NCBI GenBank assembly: GCA_902587325.1
Contig: CACIKV010000002.1
Coordinates: 1-64,000 of the forward strand
Origin: an uncultured Bacteroidota bacterium
GTDB taxonomy: Bacteria > Bacteroidota > Bacteroidia > Flavobacteriales > Flavobacteriaceae
Direction of reading: 5' to 3'
DNA length: 64,000 bases
Shown one piece after another: positions 50,297 through 61,104 of this stretch. The translations under genes and the position numbers were made by a program. The notes beneath the pieces are model-generated. The model saw nothing but the letters and a program-made list of their open reading frames with translations. It was not told the DNA's origin and searched no databases. Position 1 is the stretch's first letter. Every line of letters starts with the position of its first letter.

Positions 50297-51658
50297 CTTT
50301 TTCTTAATTTCTTGATTACATTTTTTAAAAAATCTAATTGACAATAAGATTGATGCAATAGTAAGTCCCATTAAAAAACCAATCCAAACTCCAGAAGCTT
50401 TATGTTCAGTGTATAATCCTAAATATATCATAATAGGAATTCCGAAACAAACGTATGAAATAAAGCAAATTATTGATGGTATTTTAACATCTTGAATTCC
50501 TCTCAATGCCCCTTGAGCTACAATTTGGATACCATCAAAAATTTGAAAAAGAGCTACAATTATAAGTAATTTGGATGCAATATTTGCAGTTTCCATAACA
50601 TCATTATTATTAGCTTTTTCTAAATATAGCCATGGTAATAGGTCTGATGTCAATATAAATATTAAGGCAAATAAAATTTCAATTAATACAGTAATTAAAA
50701 AAATTGAAATTGCTATTCTTTTTAAATTTTTATAATCATTTAGGCCTTTTTGATTTCCAATTCTTATTGTTGCTGCAACACTGAATCCCAAAGCAACCAT
50801 AAATGTTAGAGTTGATAAATTTAATGCAATTTGATTAGCAGCTTGAAAATTAGTTCCAATTATTCCACACACCCATATTCCTGATATAAAAAATCCAACC
50901 TCAAACATCATTTGAAGTGCTGATGGGTAGCCAAGATCAATAATTTTTCTGATGTGTAATAATGAAAAATTTATTTCTGAAAAACTACCGATATACTTAC
51001 TAATATTATTATTAGTCTTTATTAGAATTAATATAATAATTATCATGAAAATTCTTGAAATTAATGTGCCAATTCCTGCTCCTACAAGCCCCATTTGTGG
51101 AAATCCTAGCTTTCCATAAATTAAAATATAATTAATTATAATATTAATAATATTTGCCATTAATGTAGAAATCATTGCAATTTTTGTAAATGATAAACCA
51201 TCAGAAAATTGTTTAAACGATTGAAAAATTACTAATGGAAATAATGAAATTGCAACCCAAGTTATGTATGGATATGCAAGTTCAACTACATTTTCAGGTT
51301 GCCCCATGTGGTATATAATCGGTTTGGACAATAGTACTATTAATGTTAAAATAAAACCTAAAATAGAACATGCAATTATCCCATTCGATAGAATCATTTT
51401 TGTTTTTTCTGTATTTTTTTTTGCATTGCTTTCAGCAATTAATGGGGTTATAGCTGTAGAAAATCCAATACCAAAGGACATGGCTAAAAAAATAAAACTA
51501 TTTCCAAGTGAAATTGCAGCTAATTGAGATGTTCCCAGTTTACCAACCATTATATTGTCGACAAATGCAACAAGCGTATGTCCAACCATTCCAATTATAA
51601 CAGGGTATGCTAGAAAGAAATTATATTTAAACTCTTTGAAATATATTGAAAGATTCAA
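50294..51658 (-). CDS. MATE family efflux transporter
   Basis: 12-TM protein; VGHTLVAFVDNIMVGKLGTSQLAAISLGNSFIFLAMSFGIGFSTAITPLIAE. Confidence 0.95.
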   Translation of the reverse strand: MNLSIYFKEFKYNFFLAYPVIIGMVGHTLVAFVDNIMVGKLGTSQLAAISLGNSFIFLAMSFGIGFSTAITPLIAESNAKKNTEKTKMILSNGIIACSILGFILTLIVLLSKPIIYHMGQPENVVELAYPYITWVAISLFPLVIFQSFKQFSDGLSFTKIAMISTLMANIINIIINYILIYGKLGFPQMGLVGAGIGTLISRIFMIIIILILIKTNNNISKYIGSFSEINFSLLHIRKIIDLGYPSALQMMFEVGFFISGIWVCGIIGTNFQAANQIALNLSTLTFMVALGFSVAATIRIGNQKGLNDYKNLKRIAISIFLITVLIEILFALIFILTSDLLPWLYLEKANNNDVMETANIASKLLIIVALFQIFDGIQIVAQGALRGIQDVKIPSIICFISYVCFGIPIMIYLGLYTEHKASGVWIGFLMGLTIASILLSIRFFKKCNQEIKKK

Positions 51659-51659
51659 A

Positions 51660-52796
51660 TTATATTTTAGATTTTATAGTAAGATATTTAGAAGTTTTTA
51701 AATTTGTTTTTGGACCAATTATATAATTTAAAAGTTCAAATTCTAAATTTATATGATCTTTAATTTCTTTTGTTTTAATATAAATTATTTTTCTCGACTT
51801 TGGTTTGAGTTCAATATACTTGTAATCATTATGAAATGTAAATTCACCAATATAGTTAAGATACATTGGAGCAACTGATTTATTAATTAATTCAACTTCT
51901 AAAATTTCTACTTTTCGATCTCTATAATTATAACCTTTAGCAACAATCTCAAAATTATTATTAATAACTTGATTTAAATTTTCATTTTTTCCAATTATAA
52001 TGTCCCTAAACCAAACAAAGGTTTTTCCATCAAAAAGCGCATTTTTGATTGATTCAATAGATCGACTCTCCGACATAATAAATGTTATAGGCCTATGGTA
52101 GCTTTCTTTTTCATTATTAAAATCCCATTCAATTAGTATATGTACATCACTGGTACCCATAATTGTTAAATTATTTTCTAGTGCAATCTTTAAAGCTTCC
52201 TCAGAAAATGTATCAAAGTTGACTACTTCAATACCATGAAGTAACTTCTCTTTTATTATTTTATTGTGAATTGGATCAAGTTTAGCAATTCCATCACTTC
52301 TGTTAGCTTCCCAATTTGGATGATTCCAAAAAACAAAAGCTTTCTGGTTATTAGCTTCTTTTATAGCATCCTCAAATTCTAATGGTTTTTGTTCACTATC
52401 AAAAAATTTATTTGCATCATTTATGAAAATAGCATTAAAATGTCCTGGAGGCATTGGTTTAGTTATTTCAGTACCATGTACAACGGCTAGAGGCTTACTA
52501 TTTACATAACCTCCTGCAATTTGAAATGATCTATTTCTATTTTTATGTGGAATATCACTTAAATGAGATTGATACTCAATATGCTCAGTCAATGAAATTA
52601 AATCAATGCTATCTCTCACTGCTTCATCGACTCTTAGTGTTGGCCAAACAACTCCATCTGAAAAAACAGTATGAATGTGTAAATCTGATGAAATATAATA
52701 GACATTTTTAGGGCTTTCAAAAAATGTTTTAACACCTTGAGAAAATATCATATTTGAGAAAATAAATAATATGATTACGCATTTTAAATTTTTCAT
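51660..52796 (-). CDS. Exported PHP-domain metal-dependent phosphoesterase-like protein
   Basis: Signal peptide MKNLKCVIILFIFSNMIFSQ; YISSDLHIHTVFSDGVVWPTLRVDEAVRDSIDLISLTEHIEY; AFVFWNHPNW; GTSDVH. Confidence 0.9.
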   Translation of the reverse strand: MKNLKCVIILFIFSNMIFSQGVKTFFESPKNVYYISSDLHIHTVFSDGVVWPTLRVDEAVRDSIDLISLTEHIEYQSHLSDIPHKNRNRSFQIAGGYVNSKPLAVVHGTEITKPMPPGHFNAIFINDANKFFDSEQKPLEFEDAIKEANNQKAFVFWNHPNWEANRSDGIAKLDPIHNKIIKEKLLHGIEVVNFDTFSEEALKIALENNLTIMGTSDVHILIEWDFNNEKESYHRPITFIMSESRSIESIKNALFDGKTFVWFRDIIIGKNENLNQVINNNFEIVAKGYNYRDRKVEILEVELINKSVAPMYLNYIGEFTFHNDYKYIELKPKSRKIIYIKTKEIKDHINLEFELLNYIIGPKTNLKTSKYLTIKSKI

Positions 52797-54433
52797 AGGC
52801 TAACAGTTTTTAATAATCTTTTTTTTATTCGCTTATATTTTTTTAGGCTTGTTGAATATGAAGTATAGTTTGTAAAAATTTTATCAATTATTTTTTTATG
52901 AAAATCAAAATCAATTTTTTTTAACATATCTAATAACTCATAATCTTCACATCCAATTCTGTGAGCTTCGAATCTGAGGGATGATAATGGTCCTTCTTCA
53001 CCGGGGTAAATAACATGAGTATCTCCTGCAGGAAGGAAATTATTTGGACCTGCAACTGGAGATGGATGTTTTATAACACTTTGATTAAAAGGGTCAGCTT
53101 TATATTGGTTTAAACCCCAATGTAAATAGCCCATAGTATTATACTTTGAACCACCCCAACCAAAATAAACTTGTCTAATTTTTTCCATATCTAGTGTTCT
53201 GTTTAGCCATTTACCACCAGGCACCAAACAGGTATAAACAAGTACTTTTTCACCCAACTTTTCTCTTGATCTAAAAAAATCTTCATTTTCTTGAAAATCA
53301 TTAATTATTGGACACCAAATATCAATTGCATTACCTAAGCTTTCTCTAGTATTAGTTGCTTCCATTATCTTAATTTTTGGATAGATTTTTTTGATTTGCA
53401 TTGAAACATCAGAATAGCATTTTGCATTAACTGATGTTGGCTCATCTGCAATGTGTTGTAACCATTGAGTTGTTAAATTATATTTTTCAGTAAAATTTTT
53501 GATTTTTTTAATGATAATTTCAATCTCATTTTTTCCCTCTTCAGTATAATAGCCTACATTTCTGAGTTTTGTGATAAGTTCAGGGTTTCCCCAATCATCA
53601 TTTTTACCTCTACCTAGTAGATGAGGGGACTCAAAATATTTAAAACCATATTTAAGAAAGACATTTACAAATGATATCATTTTTTCTTCATCTAAAAAAA
53701 TCTCACCATTTTTTAGATTAATTAATTCTCCAGGTATTTTAACACAATTCTGCCTGCCAGATGCCATTATTTTAGCGTATTTATCCAACATTGAATACCA
53801 TTCAGTACTCCACCTGTCAAGATTATGATATTCTTCCATTTTTGATAAATTAAACCAGTTAGTATAAAAGAAATTACTTGAATCTAGATTAGGTATTAAA
53901 GTATTGTAAATATTTATTTTAAGTTTTAAATTGTATTCTTTACCATTAATTGATATTTTAAAATTTAATTTGTGATTTTTTACAATTAAATCTTTTTCAA
54001 TTGGAATCTTAATGTTAATTAAACTAAATTTTGTTTTGGTAATTATGCTTTTGGAATTTAAAGGCTTGATGACCTCAAATACTTCAAAAGGTGCCCGCCT
54101 TATCACATGAGGGTTTATTAATCCTTTAAATTGTTCTGTCCTGCTATCCAATCCAGTATTTTGTTCAACAGGCACTGCAAGAACTTCACTTAGATCAACT
54201 TTATTGATTGTGGGGCTTTGATAATCAACTTCAACAATGGAGTTTAGATCAGAAAAAACTATTAGATTAACATTGACAGTGGTATTTAACGCTGTATCAA
54301 CAGCGTATGATTTTGGAAATTTAGTTTTATTAACATCAGGATAAACGGCATCTAAAACATTAGAAAAACCAACATCCTGAGCAATTGCTAAAAATGAAAA
54401 AAAAAATAGTATTGTAGTAAAAATATTTTTCAT
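52793..54433 (-). CDS. Exported DUF4091-type (glycoside hydrolase-like) protein
   Basis: Signal peptide MKNIFTTILFFFSFLAIAQ; C-terminal YFGWGGSKYNTMGYLHWGLNQYKADPF...YPGEEGPLSSLRFEAHRIGCEDYELLDML. Confidence 0.88.
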   Translation of the reverse strand: MKNIFTTILFFFSFLAIAQDVGFSNVLDAVYPDVNKTKFPKSYAVDTALNTTVNVNLIVFSDLNSIVEVDYQSPTINKVDLSEVLAVPVEQNTGLDSRTEQFKGLINPHVIRRAPFEVFEVIKPLNSKSIITKTKFSLINIKIPIEKDLIVKNHKLNFKISINGKEYNLKLKINIYNTLIPNLDSSNFFYTNWFNLSKMEEYHNLDRWSTEWYSMLDKYAKIMASGRQNCVKIPGELINLKNGEIFLDEEKMISFVNVFLKYGFKYFESPHLLGRGKNDDWGNPELITKLRNVGYYTEEGKNEIEIIIKKIKNFTEKYNLTTQWLQHIADEPTSVNAKCYSDVSMQIKKIYPKIKIMEATNTRESLGNAIDIWCPIINDFQENEDFFRSREKLGEKVLVYTCLVPGGKWLNRTLDMEKIRQVYFGWGGSKYNTMGYLHWGLNQYKADPFNQSVIKHPSPVAGPNNFLPAGDTHVIYPGEEGPLSSLRFEAHRIGCEDYELLDMLKKIDFDFHKKIIDKIFTNYTSYSTSLKKYKRIKKRLLKTVSL

Positions 54434-54473
54434 TCAAATTTTCATTAATTTAAGAAAATTAAAACAGCTTATC

Positions 54474-55079
54474 ATGAAAAAATATTATTTATTATTCCCA
54501 CTGATAATTTTTTTATTTTCTTGCAATGAGGATAAAAAATTAGAAATTATTTCACTATTTAATGGTGAGAATTTAGATGGCTGGATAATTTATGGAACTG
54601 AAAAATGGTATGTTGAGGACAATGAGCTTGTTTGTGAAAGTGGTTCTGACGAACAGTACGGTTATCTGGGTACTAGTGAATATTATGATGACTTCATTCT
54701 TGAATTAAATTTTAAACAGGAAAATAATGGTAATAGTGGTGTGTTCTTTAGGTCAACTGTTGATGGTACAAAAGTTAAGGGATGGCAAGTTGAAGTTGCA
54801 CCACCTGGCTTTCACTCTGGGGGAATATATGAATCTTATGGTCGTGGATGGTTAATAAAGCCTGATGTGTCTAAAGATTCAGTTGTAAAGATGGGAGAGT
54901 GGAATAAGATGAAAATTAAAGTGATGGATGATGAGGTTACAACGTGGATAAATGATTTTGAAATGATTAAAATTCAAGATTCAATAATTGGTAAAGGATT
55001 AGGAGGTATTGCTTTACAAATTCATGATGGTGGTGGAATTAAGGTTAGGTGGAAAAATTTAAAGATTCAAAAGCTTTAG
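54474..55079 (+). CDS. DUF1080 / 3-keto-disaccharide hydrolase-like lipoprotein
   Basis: Lipobox LIIFLFSC; SLFNGENLDGWIIYGTEKWYVEDNELVCES; NSGVFFRS; GWQVEVAPPGFHSGGIYESYGRGW. Confidence 0.92.
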   Translation: MKKYYLLFPLIIFLFSCNEDKKLEIISLFNGENLDGWIIYGTEKWYVEDNELVCESGSDEQYGYLGTSEYYDDFILELNFKQENNGNSGVFFRSTVDGTKVKGWQVEVAPPGFHSGGIYESYGRGWLIKPDVSKDSVVKMGEWNKMKIKVMDDEVTTWINDFEMIKIQDSIIGKGLGGIALQIHDGGGIKVRWKNLKIQKL

Positions 55080-56128
55080 CCGTGAATGTCACCACTTGAA
55101 TGATCTTTAGAAGCTCCAGTAACACTGCTCAGACAGTTTACCTTGTTATTGACCTTTAAATAACCTAATAGAGCAAAAATTAAAGATTCTTTATAATTAA
55201 TAATTCTTTTGTTAGGAACTATAAAGTTTATTTTGGAATCAAGGTTTAGGGATTGGATTAAGTTTTTATTAAAAGTCCCTCCTCCAGTAAGTAAAACTTT
55301 AGATCCATCATTAATATTTCTCTTAATTTGAAAGCTAGCATGTTTAATAAATGTGGCGAGAATATCAACTTCTTTAATTTTATATTTTTCAATGATCGGA
55401 AAAATATTTTTTATAACAAATTCAAACCCCAAAGATTTTGGATACGTTTTTTTATAGTAGTTTAAATTATTTAATTCATTAAATAAATCTATATTGATTA
55501 TTCCTTTTTTTGATAATTTCCCATCAAGATCACATTCATATCTTAGCTTATTAGCGTAATGATTCAATACTGTATTTAGTGGACAGATATCATATGCAAA
55601 AATTTTACTTGAATCTTTTACAGATATATTTATAAAACCACCTAGATTTAAACAATACTTATAGTCATTAAAAAGTAATTTGTCACCAATTGGAACTAGT
55701 GGAGCGCCTTGACCGCCAAGCTTTACATCTTTTTCTCTAAAATTATTTACTGTTTTAACACCAGTGATTTTATTAATAATTTCTCCATTTCCAATTTGTA
55801 AGGTTTTGTTAAACTTGGGTTCATGAAAAACTGTATGTCCATGAGATGAAATCAAATCAGGTTTATCTAACTTATTCTTATTTATAAATTTTATAACATT
55901 TAATCCAATAAACTCACCAAGCTCTTTATCAATTTGCTTGATTTTATCTTTGTCCAGTTTGATAATACTTTTAAGCTTTGTTTTTAGGTTATAATCGTAA
56001 TCAATAGTATCACAATCAATAATTTCATAGTTAGAAGGATCATGATTATCAAACGAAACATAACAGATGTCAAGTCCATCAACAGAAGTACCACTCATTA
56101 ATCCAATAATTTTAATTGAATTGCTCAT
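55076..56128 (-). CDS. anmK: Anhydro-N-acetylmuramic acid kinase
   Basis: KIIGLMSGTSVDGLDICYVSF; SSHGHTVFHEP; NLGGFINIS; FAYDICPLNTVLN; LLTGGGTFN. Confidence 0.95.
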   Translation of the reverse strand: MSNSIKIIGLMSGTSVDGLDICYVSFDNHDPSNYEIIDCDTIDYDYNLKTKLKSIIKLDKDKIKQIDKELGEFIGLNVIKFINKNKLDKPDLISSHGHTVFHEPKFNKTLQIGNGEIINKITGVKTVNNFREKDVKLGGQGAPLVPIGDKLLFNDYKYCLNLGGFINISVKDSSKIFAYDICPLNTVLNHYANKLRYECDLDGKLSKKGIINIDLFNELNNLNYYKKTYPKSLGFEFVIKNIFPIIEKYKIKEVDILATFIKHASFQIKRNINDGSKVLLTGGGTFNKNLIQSLNLDSKINFIVPNKRIINYKESLIFALLGYLKVNNKVNCLSSVTGASKDHSSGDIHG

Positions 56129-56159
56129 TATTTTTTAATTTAAAAAAACTAAAGAAAAA

Positions 56160-56813
56160 TTAATTAATTACCGAGTCTAATTTTTTAATTGTATTAAATG
56201 CATCCTCTGACTTGAAAACAAAACTTCCTGCAACCAGAATGTCAGCACCTAATGATACCAATTTTTTTGCATTATCAAGATCAACACCACCATCAATTTG
56301 AATCATTGCCTTAGAATGATTTTTAGTTATAATTTGTCTAAGTTTTTCAAGTTTAACAAATGTTTCAGGAATAAATTTTTGTCCTGAGAATCCAGGAAAT
56401 ACACTCATCAAACATACTAAATCTATTTCACTAATTATTGATTCGAGTGATGACACAGCAGTATCAGGGTTAATAGCAATACCTGCTTTTACATCAAGTT
56501 TTTTTATTTGATTAATTGTATTAATAAGATTATCACATGCCTCGTAATGAACGGTTATAGTTTTAGCACCAAGTGATGCAAATTTTTCAATATAATTTTC
56601 AGGATTAATAATCATAAGGTGTGCATCCAAGTGCTTGGTTGCATATTTCTTAAAAACTTCAAGGATTGGAGTTCCAAATGTGATATTTGGTACAAAAACA
56701 CCATCCATAATATCAAGATGAAACCAATCTGCTTCACTTTGATTCACCATTTCAATCTCATCTACTAACTTTCCAAAGTCGCACGAGAGCATTGATGGAG
56801 CAATAATTTTCAT
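56160..56813 (-). CDS. rpe: Ribulose-phosphate 3-epimerase
   Basis: IAPSMLSCDFGKLVDEIE; WFHLDIMDGVFVPNITFG; LDAHLMI; MSVFPGFSGQKFIPE; QIDGGVD. Confidence 0.98.
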   Translation of the reverse strand: MKIIAPSMLSCDFGKLVDEIEMVNQSEADWFHLDIMDGVFVPNITFGTPILEVFKKYATKHLDAHLMIINPENYIEKFASLGAKTITVHYEACDNLINTINQIKKLDVKAGIAINPDTAVSSLESIISEIDLVCLMSVFPGFSGQKFIPETFVKLEKLRQIITKNHSKAMIQIDGGVDLDNAKKLVSLGADILVAGSFVFKSEDAFNTIKKLDSVIN

Positions 56814-56816
56814 TAA

Positions 56817-57680
56817 TTATCCTAAGTATGTTTTTAAGATTTTACTTCTAGATGTGTGTTTTAATCTTCTAATAGCTTTCTCTTTTATTTGTCTTACTCT
56901 CTCTCTTGTCAAATCAAAAGTTTCTCCAATTTCTTCCAGAGTCATGGCATGTTGTTCACCCAATCCAAAATATAATCTTACAACATCTGCTTCTCTAGGG
57001 GTTAATGTTTCAAGAGATCTTTCAATTTCAGTTTTTAGTGATTCATGTAGTAAACCTTTGTCTGGATTTGGGGATTCACCGCTTTTTAAAACATCATACA
57101 GGTTTGAATCTTCACCTTCAACTAATGGAGCATCCATGGAAACATGTCTGCCAGAATTTTTCATAGACTCTTTGACGTCTGAAATAGTCATATCAAGTTC
57201 TTTAGCAATTTCCTCCGCAGAAGGAACTCTTTCATTAGCTTGCTCTAGAAAAGCATACATTTTATTAATTTTGTTAATAGATCCAATCTTGTTAAGTGGC
57301 AATCGAACAATTCTGGATTGTTCAGCTAAGGCTTGAAGTATTGATTGTCTAATCCACCAAACAGCATATGAAATAAATTTGAAACCACGGGTTTCATCAA
57401 ATCTCTTGGCAGCTTTGATAAGACCAAGATTCCCCTCATTAATTAAGTCAGGTAGTGTAAGACCTTGGTTTTGGTATTGCTTCGCAACAGAAACAACAAA
57501 TCTTAAATTAGCTTTTGTAAGTTTTTCAAGGGCAATTTCATCTCCTTGTTTTATCCTCTGGGCTAATTCAACTTCTTCTTCCGCAGTTATTAAATCAACT
57601 TTACCAATTTCTTGTAGATATTTATCTAAAGATGCAGTTTCTCTGTTTGTAACTTGTTTTGTTATTTTGAGCTGTCTCAT
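56817..57680 (-). CDS. rpoD: Primary-type sigma-70 factor RpoD/SigA
   Basis: [107 protein letters not shown]. Confidence 0.97.
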   Translation of the reverse strand: MRQLKITKQVTNRETASLDKYLQEIGKVDLITAEEEVELAQRIKQGDEIALEKLTKANLRFVVSVAKQYQNQGLTLPDLINEGNLGLIKAAKRFDETRGFKFISYAVWWIRQSILQALAEQSRIVRLPLNKIGSINKINKMYAFLEQANERVPSAEEIAKELDMTISDVKESMKNSGRHVSMDAPLVEGEDSNLYDVLKSGESPNPDKGLLHESLKTEIERSLETLTPREADVVRLYFGLGEQHAMTLEEIGETFDLTRERVRQIKEKAIRRLKHTSRSKILKTYLG

Positions 57681-57727
57681 TTAAGTCTTTTATTACTTAT
57701 ACGATTTATAACTAAAAAGGTTTCATT

Positions 57728-59845
57728 TCAATCCTTTTTTTTTGGTCTTTCAAGTAAAATTTTTCTAGAAACTTTTTGTTTTCTAGTTCTTGAATCAATA
57801 CCCATATATTTAACTTTGGTTATATCACCAATATTCAGGTATTTTTCAACTTTTTCAACTCTTTCCCACGCAATTTCTGAAATATGAAGTAATACTTCTT
57901 TCCCAGGTCTAAATTCAACAACAGCTCCAAATTCTAAAATTTTTACAACTTTTACATTATACTCTTTTCCAACTTCAGGTTTAAAAGTAATGTTGTCAAT
58001 TTTCTCAATAACTAAATCAATCATTTCTTGATTTGTACCTAAAATTTCAATAACACCTTTTTCATCCTCTTCCTCAATAACAATTGTTGTACCAGTTTCT
58101 TTTTGCATTTCTTGAATTATTTTTCCACCAGGACCAATAACAGCACCAATATATTCACCATCAATTATTAGTTTTACCATTTTTGGTGCATGTGGTTTAA
58201 CAGAATCAGCAGGTTTCTCAATTGTATTAGTCATTTCTTTTAAAATTTCTAATCTCCCATTTTTAGCTTGTTCCAATGCTTTTTCTAAAATTTCATATGA
58301 CAAGCCTTTAATTTTAATATCCATTTGACATGCTGTAATACCATCTTTGGTGCCTGTAACTTTAAAATCCATATCACCAAGATGATCTTCGTCACCAAGA
58401 ATATCAGATAAAACTGAATATCTTTTTCCATCAGAAATTAATCCCATTGCAATTCCTGAGACAGGTTTCTTTATTTTAACTCCTGCATCCATCAAAGCCA
58501 TAGTTCCCGAACATACTGTTGCCATTGAAGATGAGCCATTTGATTCTAAAACTTCAGAAACAACTCTAACAGTATAAGGACAATCATGTGGAAAAACTTT
58601 ACTTAAAGCTCTTTGAGCTAGATTACCATGACCAATTTCTCGTCTTGATGTTCCTCTTAGTGGTCTTGCTTCACCTGTGCAAAAAGGTGGAAAATTATAA
58701 TGTAAATAAAAATTTTCTTCACCTTGATTTGTTGGCGAATCAATAATATTGGCATCACGTGATGTTCCTAGTGTAACAGTTGCTAAAGCTTGAGTTTCAC
58801 CTCTTGTAAAAACTGATGAACCATGGGTAGAAGGTAAATAACTAACCTCACACCAAATTGGTCGAATATTAGTGGTTTTTCTTCCATCAAGACGAATACC
58901 CTCACTTAATACAAGCTCACGAACTGCTTCTTTTTCAACTTTTAAAAAATAACTTAAAATTAATTTTTTATTTTCTTCTAAATCTTCTTCGCTGAAGGAT
59001 TCTAATAATTTCTCTTTAATTTCGGCAAATTCCTTGGATCTTTGTTTTTTATCGAGCCCTTTTTTAGCTATTTCATAACACTTGTCATAACACATACTAT
59101 GAATTTTATCTAATAATTCATGATTTTCTTCACCTTTCTCATACTCTCTAATTTCTTTTTTTCCGATCTCATCAACTAATTCAATCTGAGCATCAATTTG
59201 ATCTTTGATAGCGTTATGACCAAATTTAATTGCATCAGTCATTTCTTGTTCAGATATTTCTTCAAATTCACCCTCTACCATTGAGACAGAATCATAACTA
59301 GCTCCAACCATAATATCTATGTCAGATTCTGCTAATTGAGTTCTGCTTGGATTTATAATAAAATTTCCTTCAATTCTTGCAACTCTTACTTCTGAAATAG
59401 GGTATTCAAATGGTATGTCAGATAATTGAATTACAGTTGATGCAGCCAATCCTGCCAATGAATCAGGCATGACATCATCATCATGTGACATTAGTTGAAT
59501 CATTACTTGAGTCTCATAATGATAATCTTTAGGAAATAGAGGTCTTAAAACTCTGTCGACTAATCTCATAGTAAGTATTTCATCGTTTGATGGTCTAGCT
59601 TCTCTTTTAAAAAAGCCACCAGGAAATTTTCCAGCAGCTGCAAACTTTTCTCTATAATCAACTGTTAGTGGAAGAAAATCAACTGGACTTGCATTTCGTG
59701 ACGAGACAACAGTTGCCAGCAGCATAGCATTGCCCATTTGGATAACAGCCGAACCATCCGCTTGTTTTGCTAATTTTCCGGTTTCGATTGAAATAATTCT
59801 ACCATCTGGTAAATTAATTTCTTTTTTATAAATTTTAGTATTCAT
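57728..59845 (-). CDS. pnp: Polyribonucleotide nucleotidyltransferase (start moved to internal ATG)
   Basis: [15 protein letters not shown]; two RNase PH domains; KH domain [30 protein letters not shown]1 domain; start [16 protein letters not shown]. Confidence 0.97.
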   Translation of the reverse strand: MNTKIYKKEINLPDGRIISIETGKLAKQADGSAVIQMGNAMLLATVVSSRNASPVDFLPLTVDYREKFAAAGKFPGGFFKREARPSNDEILTMRLVDRVLRPLFPKDYHYETQVMIQLMSHDDDVMPDSLAGLAASTVIQLSDIPFEYPISEVRVARIEGNFIINPSRTQLAESDIDIMVGASYDSVSMVEGEFEEISEQEMTDAIKFGHNAIKDQIDAQIELVDEIGKKEIREYEKGEENHELLDKIHSMCYDKCYEIAKKGLDKKQRSKEFAEIKEKLLESFSEEDLEENKKLILSYFLKVEKEAVRELVLSEGIRLDGRKTTNIRPIWCEVSYLPSTHGSSVFTRGETQALATVTLGTSRDANIIDSPTNQGEENFYLHYNFPPFCTGEARPLRGTSRREIGHGNLAQRALSKVFPHDCPYTVRVVSEVLESNGSSSMATVCSGTMALMDAGVKIKKPVSGIAMGLISDGKRYSVLSDILGDEDHLGDMDFKVTGTKDGITACQMDIKIKGLSYEILEKALEQAKNGRLEILKEMTNTIEKPADSVKPHAPKMVKLIIDGEYIGAVIGPGGKIIQEMQKETGTTIVIEEEDEKGVIEILGTNQEMIDLVIEKIDNITFKPEVGKEYNVKVVKILEFGAVVEFRPGKEVLLHISEIAWERVEKVEKYLNIGDITKVKYMGIDSRTRKQKVSRKILLERPKKKD

Positions 59846-59898
59846 TTTGTTTTCATTAATTAATTGTTGTGTGAGTAGCAACCAATGAAAACTTAATT

Positions 59899-60168
59899 TT
59901 ATTTTCTTAAAGAAAGTTTTTTAATAATGGATCTATACTTATTTATATCTTTATTTTTCAAGTAACTCAAAAGACTTTTTCTTTTGCCAACCATTTTTAA
60001 CAAAGATCTTTCAGTATTAAAATCTTTTTTATTGTCTTTTAAATGTTTAGTCAAATGATTAATCTTTGTTGTAAATAATGCTATTTGACCTTCTGTGGAT
60101 CCAGTATCTTTATCTGATGATCCATTATCTTTAAAAATATCTTCTCTTATTTTTTTTGTTAAATACAT
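59899..60168 (-). CDS. rpsO: 30S ribosomal protein S15
   Basis: [49 protein letters not shown]. Confidence 0.98.
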   Translation of the reverse strand: MYLTKKIREDIFKDNGSSDKDTGSTEGQIALFTTKINHLTKHLKDNKKDFNTERSLLKMVGKRKSLLSYLKNKDINKYRSIIKKLSLRK

Positions 60169-60187
60169 TTAACTCAAATTTTGTGGG

Positions 60188-60195
60188 CAAATATA
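60188..60195 (-). promoter_or_regulatory. Putative -7 element (TATATTTG) for rpsO-pnp
   Basis: Minus-strand TATATTTG, 20 nt from the rpsO ATG. Confidence 0.5.
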
Positions 60196-60211
60196 ATATA
60201 ATTTTTTAATG

Positions 60212-61078
60212 TTAAAGAGATTTTTTTCTCAAGCTTTTATTTAAAATCAAGTCAATGTATAGATTAACTTTTTCTTTTAAATCGTTTCTGTGTGAAATAA
60301 AATCAATGAAACCATGTTCTAATAAAAACTCTGATTTCTGGAATCCTTCAGGAAGATCTTTTCCAGTAGTATCTTTCACGACCCTAGGACCAGCAAAACC
60401 GATCAAAGCACCAGGTTCTGCAATAATTATGTCTCCAAGCATTGCAAAAGACGCTGTAGTTCCACCTGTTGTAGGATCTGTGCACAATGAAATATATGGA
60501 ATTTTTTTATTTGATAATTGAGTTAGTTTCGCAGATGTTTTAGCCATTTGCATCAAAGAAATTGCACCTTCCATCATTCTTGCACCACCTGATTTTGAAA
60601 TTATTAAAAGTGGAGATTTAGTATTTATTGAATGATCGACTGCTCTAGATATTTTTTCACCAACTACAGACCCCATCGATCCACCAATATAAGAAAAGTC
60701 CATGGAAGCTATAGTTATATTTTTACCTTTGGACCTTCCAAAAGCAACACTAATTGCATCCTTTAGTCCAGTCTTGTTCTGTGCTTCTTTAATTCTTTGA
60801 GGATAAGATTTAGTGTCAGAAAAACTCAAAGGATCTGACGCTACTAAATTTCCAAAGAGAATATTGTATTCATTATTGTCGAAAAAAATTTCAAAGTATT
60901 CTTTCGATCCAATTCTCATGTGAAAGTTGTCTTCAGGCGAAACATAATTATTTTTAACAAGTTCATCATTGTCAACAATTTTTCCAGATGGAGTTTTATG
61001 CCATAAACCGTCAGGCGTATCTTTCTTGTCTTTCGTATTTGTTTGAATCCCTTTTCTTTTTCTCTTAAACCAAGCCAT
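60212..61078 (-). CDS. accD: Acetyl-CoA carboxylase carboxyltransferase subunit beta
   Basis: [77 protein letters not shown]. Confidence 0.96.
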   Translation of the reverse strand: MAWFKRKRKGIQTNTKDKKDTPDGLWHKTPSGKIVDNDELVKNNYVSPEDNFHMRIGSKEYFEIFFDNNEYNILFGNLVASDPLSFSDTKSYPQRIKEAQNKTGLKDAISVAFGRSKGKNITIASMDFSYIGGSMGSVVGEKISRAVDHSINTKSPLLIISKSGGARMMEGAISLMQMAKTSAKLTQLSNKKIPYISLCTDPTTGGTTASFAMLGDIIIAEPGALIGFAGPRVVKDTTGKDLPEGFQKSEFLLEHGFIDFISHRNDLKEKVNLYIDLILNKSLRKKSL

Positions 61079-61104
61079 AATGTCAAATAAATCTCAAAGA
61101 CAGA

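Noticed and set aside
56854-57887. Plus-strand ORFs opposite rpoD and the pnp 3' end (56854-57336, 57379-57684, 57654-57887)
   Set aside because: Antisense to highly conserved genes, no domain or initiation signal; typical shadow ORFs.
60169-60211. Possible S15 autoregulatory leader upstream of rpsO
   Set aside because: Only about 40 nt are available, mostly AT with a promoter-like TATATTTG; no convincing pseudoknot or hairpin found by eye.
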